DNA of 64,000 nt from Nocardioides gansuensis (lineage in GTDB: Bacteria > Actinomycetota > Actinomycetes > Propionibacteriales > Nocardioidaceae). The stretch's first letter is position 1. The number at the start of each line of letters is the position of its first letter. The position numbers were made by a program, and so were the translations under genes. Positions 62,568 to 64,000 of the stretch are shown one piece after another. Location: contig NZ_QDGZ01000004.1 in the NCBI RefSeq assembly GCF_003076135.1, forward strand, positions 186,001 to 250,000, read 5' to 3'. The notes below the pieces were generated by a model that saw nothing but the letters and a program-made list of their open reading frames with translations, did not search any database and was not told the DNA's origin.

Positions 62568-63893
62568 ATGCTCCGACGAATCGACCTCAGGGGTGGCTCT
62601 GCGCGCAGCGGGGCCCCCGTCGACCTGGCCGCGGCCCTGCCGCGCGCCGAGTTCGACGTCGAGGCCGCGACCCATCAGGTGCGGCCGATCGTGGAGGCGG
62701 TGCGCACCCGCGGCGTCGAGGCGATCGTGGAGTTCTCCGAGCGATTCGACGGCGTACGCCGTGACGACGGCACGCCGGTCGGCATCACCGTCCCCCGGGA
62801 GGCGATGGACGAGGCGCTCGCCGCCCTCGACCCGGCCGTCCGGGCCGGCCTCGAGGAGGCGATCGCGCGGCTGCGCGCCACCTGCGAGGCCGAGCTCGAG
62901 TCCGACGTGGTCACCGCCGTGGCCGATGGCGCGGTCATCACCCACCGCAAGGTGCCGGTCCAGCGCGTGGGCCTCTACGTCCCCGGGGGCGTCGCGCCGC
63001 TCGTCAGCAGCGTGGTGATGAACGTCGTCCCCGCCCAGGTCGCCGGCGTTCCCTCGATCGCGCTCGCGAGCCCGCCGCAGAAGACCCACGGCGGCCTGCC
63101 CGAGCCGACCATCCTGGCCGCCTGCGCCCTGCTCGGCGTGGACGAGGTCTACGCCGTCGGCGGCGCCCAGGCGGTCGCGATGTTCGGCTACGGCGCCGGC
63201 CCCTGCCGCAAGGTCGACCTCGTCACGGGTCCCGGCAACATCTACGTCACCGCCGCCAAGCGGCTGCTGCGCGGCGTCGTCGGCATCGACTCCGAGGCCG
63301 GCCCGACCGAGGTGATGGTGCTCGCCGACGACACCGCCGACCCGGCGTACGTCGCGGCCGACCTGATCAGCCAGGCCGAGCACGGCACCACGTCCGCGAG
63401 CGTGCTGGTCACCCCGTCGGAGCAGCTCGCCGACGACGTGGCCGCCGAGCTCGACAAGCAGGTCCACGCGACCCGCCACACCGAGCGCATCGTCACCGCG
63501 CTGACCGCCCAGCAGTCGGCGGTCGTGCTGGTCGACGACCTCGAGCAGGGCGTCGAGGTCGCCAACGCCTACGCCGCCGAGCACCTCGAGATCCACACCG
63601 CCAACGCGTCGGAGGTCGCGGCGCGTGTCGTCAACGCGGGTGCCGTGTTCGTCGGCCCGTGGGCGCCGGTCTCGCTCGGCGACTACTGCGCGGGCTCCAA
63701 CCACGTGCTCCCGACCGCGGGCTGCGCCTGCCACTCCAGCGGCCTGTCGGTCCGTGCGTTCCTCAAGTCGATGCACGTGGTCGACTACTCGCGCGCGGCG
63801 CTCGAGCAGGTCGCCGGCCACGTGGTGACGCTTGCGGAGGCCGAGGACCTGCCCGCGCACGGCGCGGCTGTCACCGTGCGGTTCGCCCGGTGA
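62568..63893 (+). CDS. hisD: Histidinol dehydrogenase
   Basis: A 441-residue zinc enzyme that oxidises L-histidinol to L-histidine with two NAD+. [79 protein letters not shown] and [16 protein letters not shown] are family blocks, and [18 protein letters not shown] holds a zinc-site His. ATG 62568 is supported by the leaderless promoter; upstream in-frame starts would include non-homologous sequence. It overlaps hisC by 4 bp. Confidence 0.96.
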   Translation: MLRRIDLRGGSARSGAPVDLAAALPRAEFDVEAATHQVRPIVEAVRTRGVEAIVEFSERFDGVRRDDGTPVGITVPREAMDEALAALDPAVRAGLEEAIARLRATCEAELESDVVTAVADGAVITHRKVPVQRVGLYVPGGVAPLVSSVVMNVVPAQVAGVPSIALASPPQKTHGGLPEPTILAACALLGVDEVYAVGGAQAVAMFGYGAGPCRKVDLVTGPGNIYVTAAKRLLRGVVGIDSEAGPTEVMVLADDTADPAYVAADLISQAEHGTTSASVLVTPSEQLADDVAAELDKQVHATRHTERIVTALTAQQSAVVLVDDLEQGVEVANAYAAEHLEIHTANASEVAARVVNAGAVFVGPWAPVSLGDYCAGSNHVLPTAGCACHSSGLSVRAFLKSMHVVDYSRAALEQVAGHVVTLAEAEDLPAHGAAVTVRFAR

Positions 63894-64000
63894 CCCGGCC
63901 GGTGGCGAGCACTGGGACCTGGCCGCCGCTGCGTGAGGAGCTCCGGGGGATCGAGCCCTACGGCGCGCCGCAGCTCGACGTGCCCGTCCAGCTCAACGTC
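63890..64000 (+). CDS. hisC: Histidinol-phosphate aminotransferase, N-terminal fragment
   Basis: A GTG at 63890, overlapping the hisD stop (GTGA), opens a frame that runs to the window end, 37 codons. It reads [20 protein letters not shown], the expected HisC N-terminus just before the NENP block. Together with hisD it starts a histidine operon that continues beyond the window. Confidence 0.88.
   Translation, partial: MTRPVASTGTWPPLREELRGIEPYGAPQLDVPVQLNV

Overview
The window is high-GC (around 70% by eye) actinobacterial chromosome. Gene content, order and divergence fit Nocardioidaceae (Nocardioides or a close relative): a dcw cluster without ftsA or ddl, a pknL/Rv2175c-type pair, wag31-dksA-lspA-rluD, and many leaderless genes. 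The genus is inference; no rRNA is present to confirm it.

Layout. 1-3388: glpK (cut by the left edge) and a DUF1028 gene diverge from a phosphofructokinase with PPi-type active-site residues. 3588-7952: APC permease, class II DAHP synthase, threonine aldolase and a GNAT enzyme. 7955-10691: small zinc-ribbon membrane protein, SRPBCC protein, EamA exporter and endonuclease IV. 10738-16240: PASTA kinase (PknL type), LysM lytic transglycosylase, Rv2175c-like DNA-binding protein, polyprenyl synthase and metF. 16273-19235: CrtI-like oxidoreductase, DUF4126, YbaK-like deacylase and an unknown membrane protein.

19266-25904 is a DNA-damage module. A promoter carrying a near-perfect LexA box drives a DUF6504 protein, a SAV_6107-type HEPN protein, a divergent DnaE2 whose PHP site is degenerate, a methyltransferase and a catalytically intact DinB. 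No ImuA or ImuB is present in the window. This is the most system-like part of the sequence.

26012-31353: DUF3040, a repeat-rich intergenic stretch, then transglutaminase/DUF58/MoxR on the minus strand. 31657-50635 is the division and cell-wall (dcw) cluster: mraZ, a 48-aa membrane protein, rsmH, ftsL, ftsI, murE, murF, mraY, murD, ftsW, murG, murC, ftsQ, ftsZ, pgeF, yggS, sepF, yggT, wag31. Start/stop overlaps are common, and internal promoters are visible before murE, murG and ftsZ. mraZ is preceded by four 10-bp-phased MraZ boxes lying over its own promoter. ftsI is preceded by two mutually exclusive hairpins, one of which covers the ribosome binding site. 50833-53654: a DksA-type protein with a histone-H1-like tail, lspA, rluD and GNAT. 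53655-55358: a VOC gene bracketed by tandem 32-bp repeats, then a DUF2332 gene. 55458-64000: replicative dnaE, two membrane or exported proteins, ybaK, a Lon-N-domain protein, hisD and the start of hisC.

Cross-window signals. (1) At least 15 genes have a TANNNT hexamer 6-7 nt before the start codon, which indicates leaderless transcripts. (2) A family of 32-bp tandem repeats (24-bp conserved core plus 8 variable bases) occurs at three intergenic sites, two of them beginning at a stop codon. No tRNA, rRNA, transposase or CRISPR array was found.
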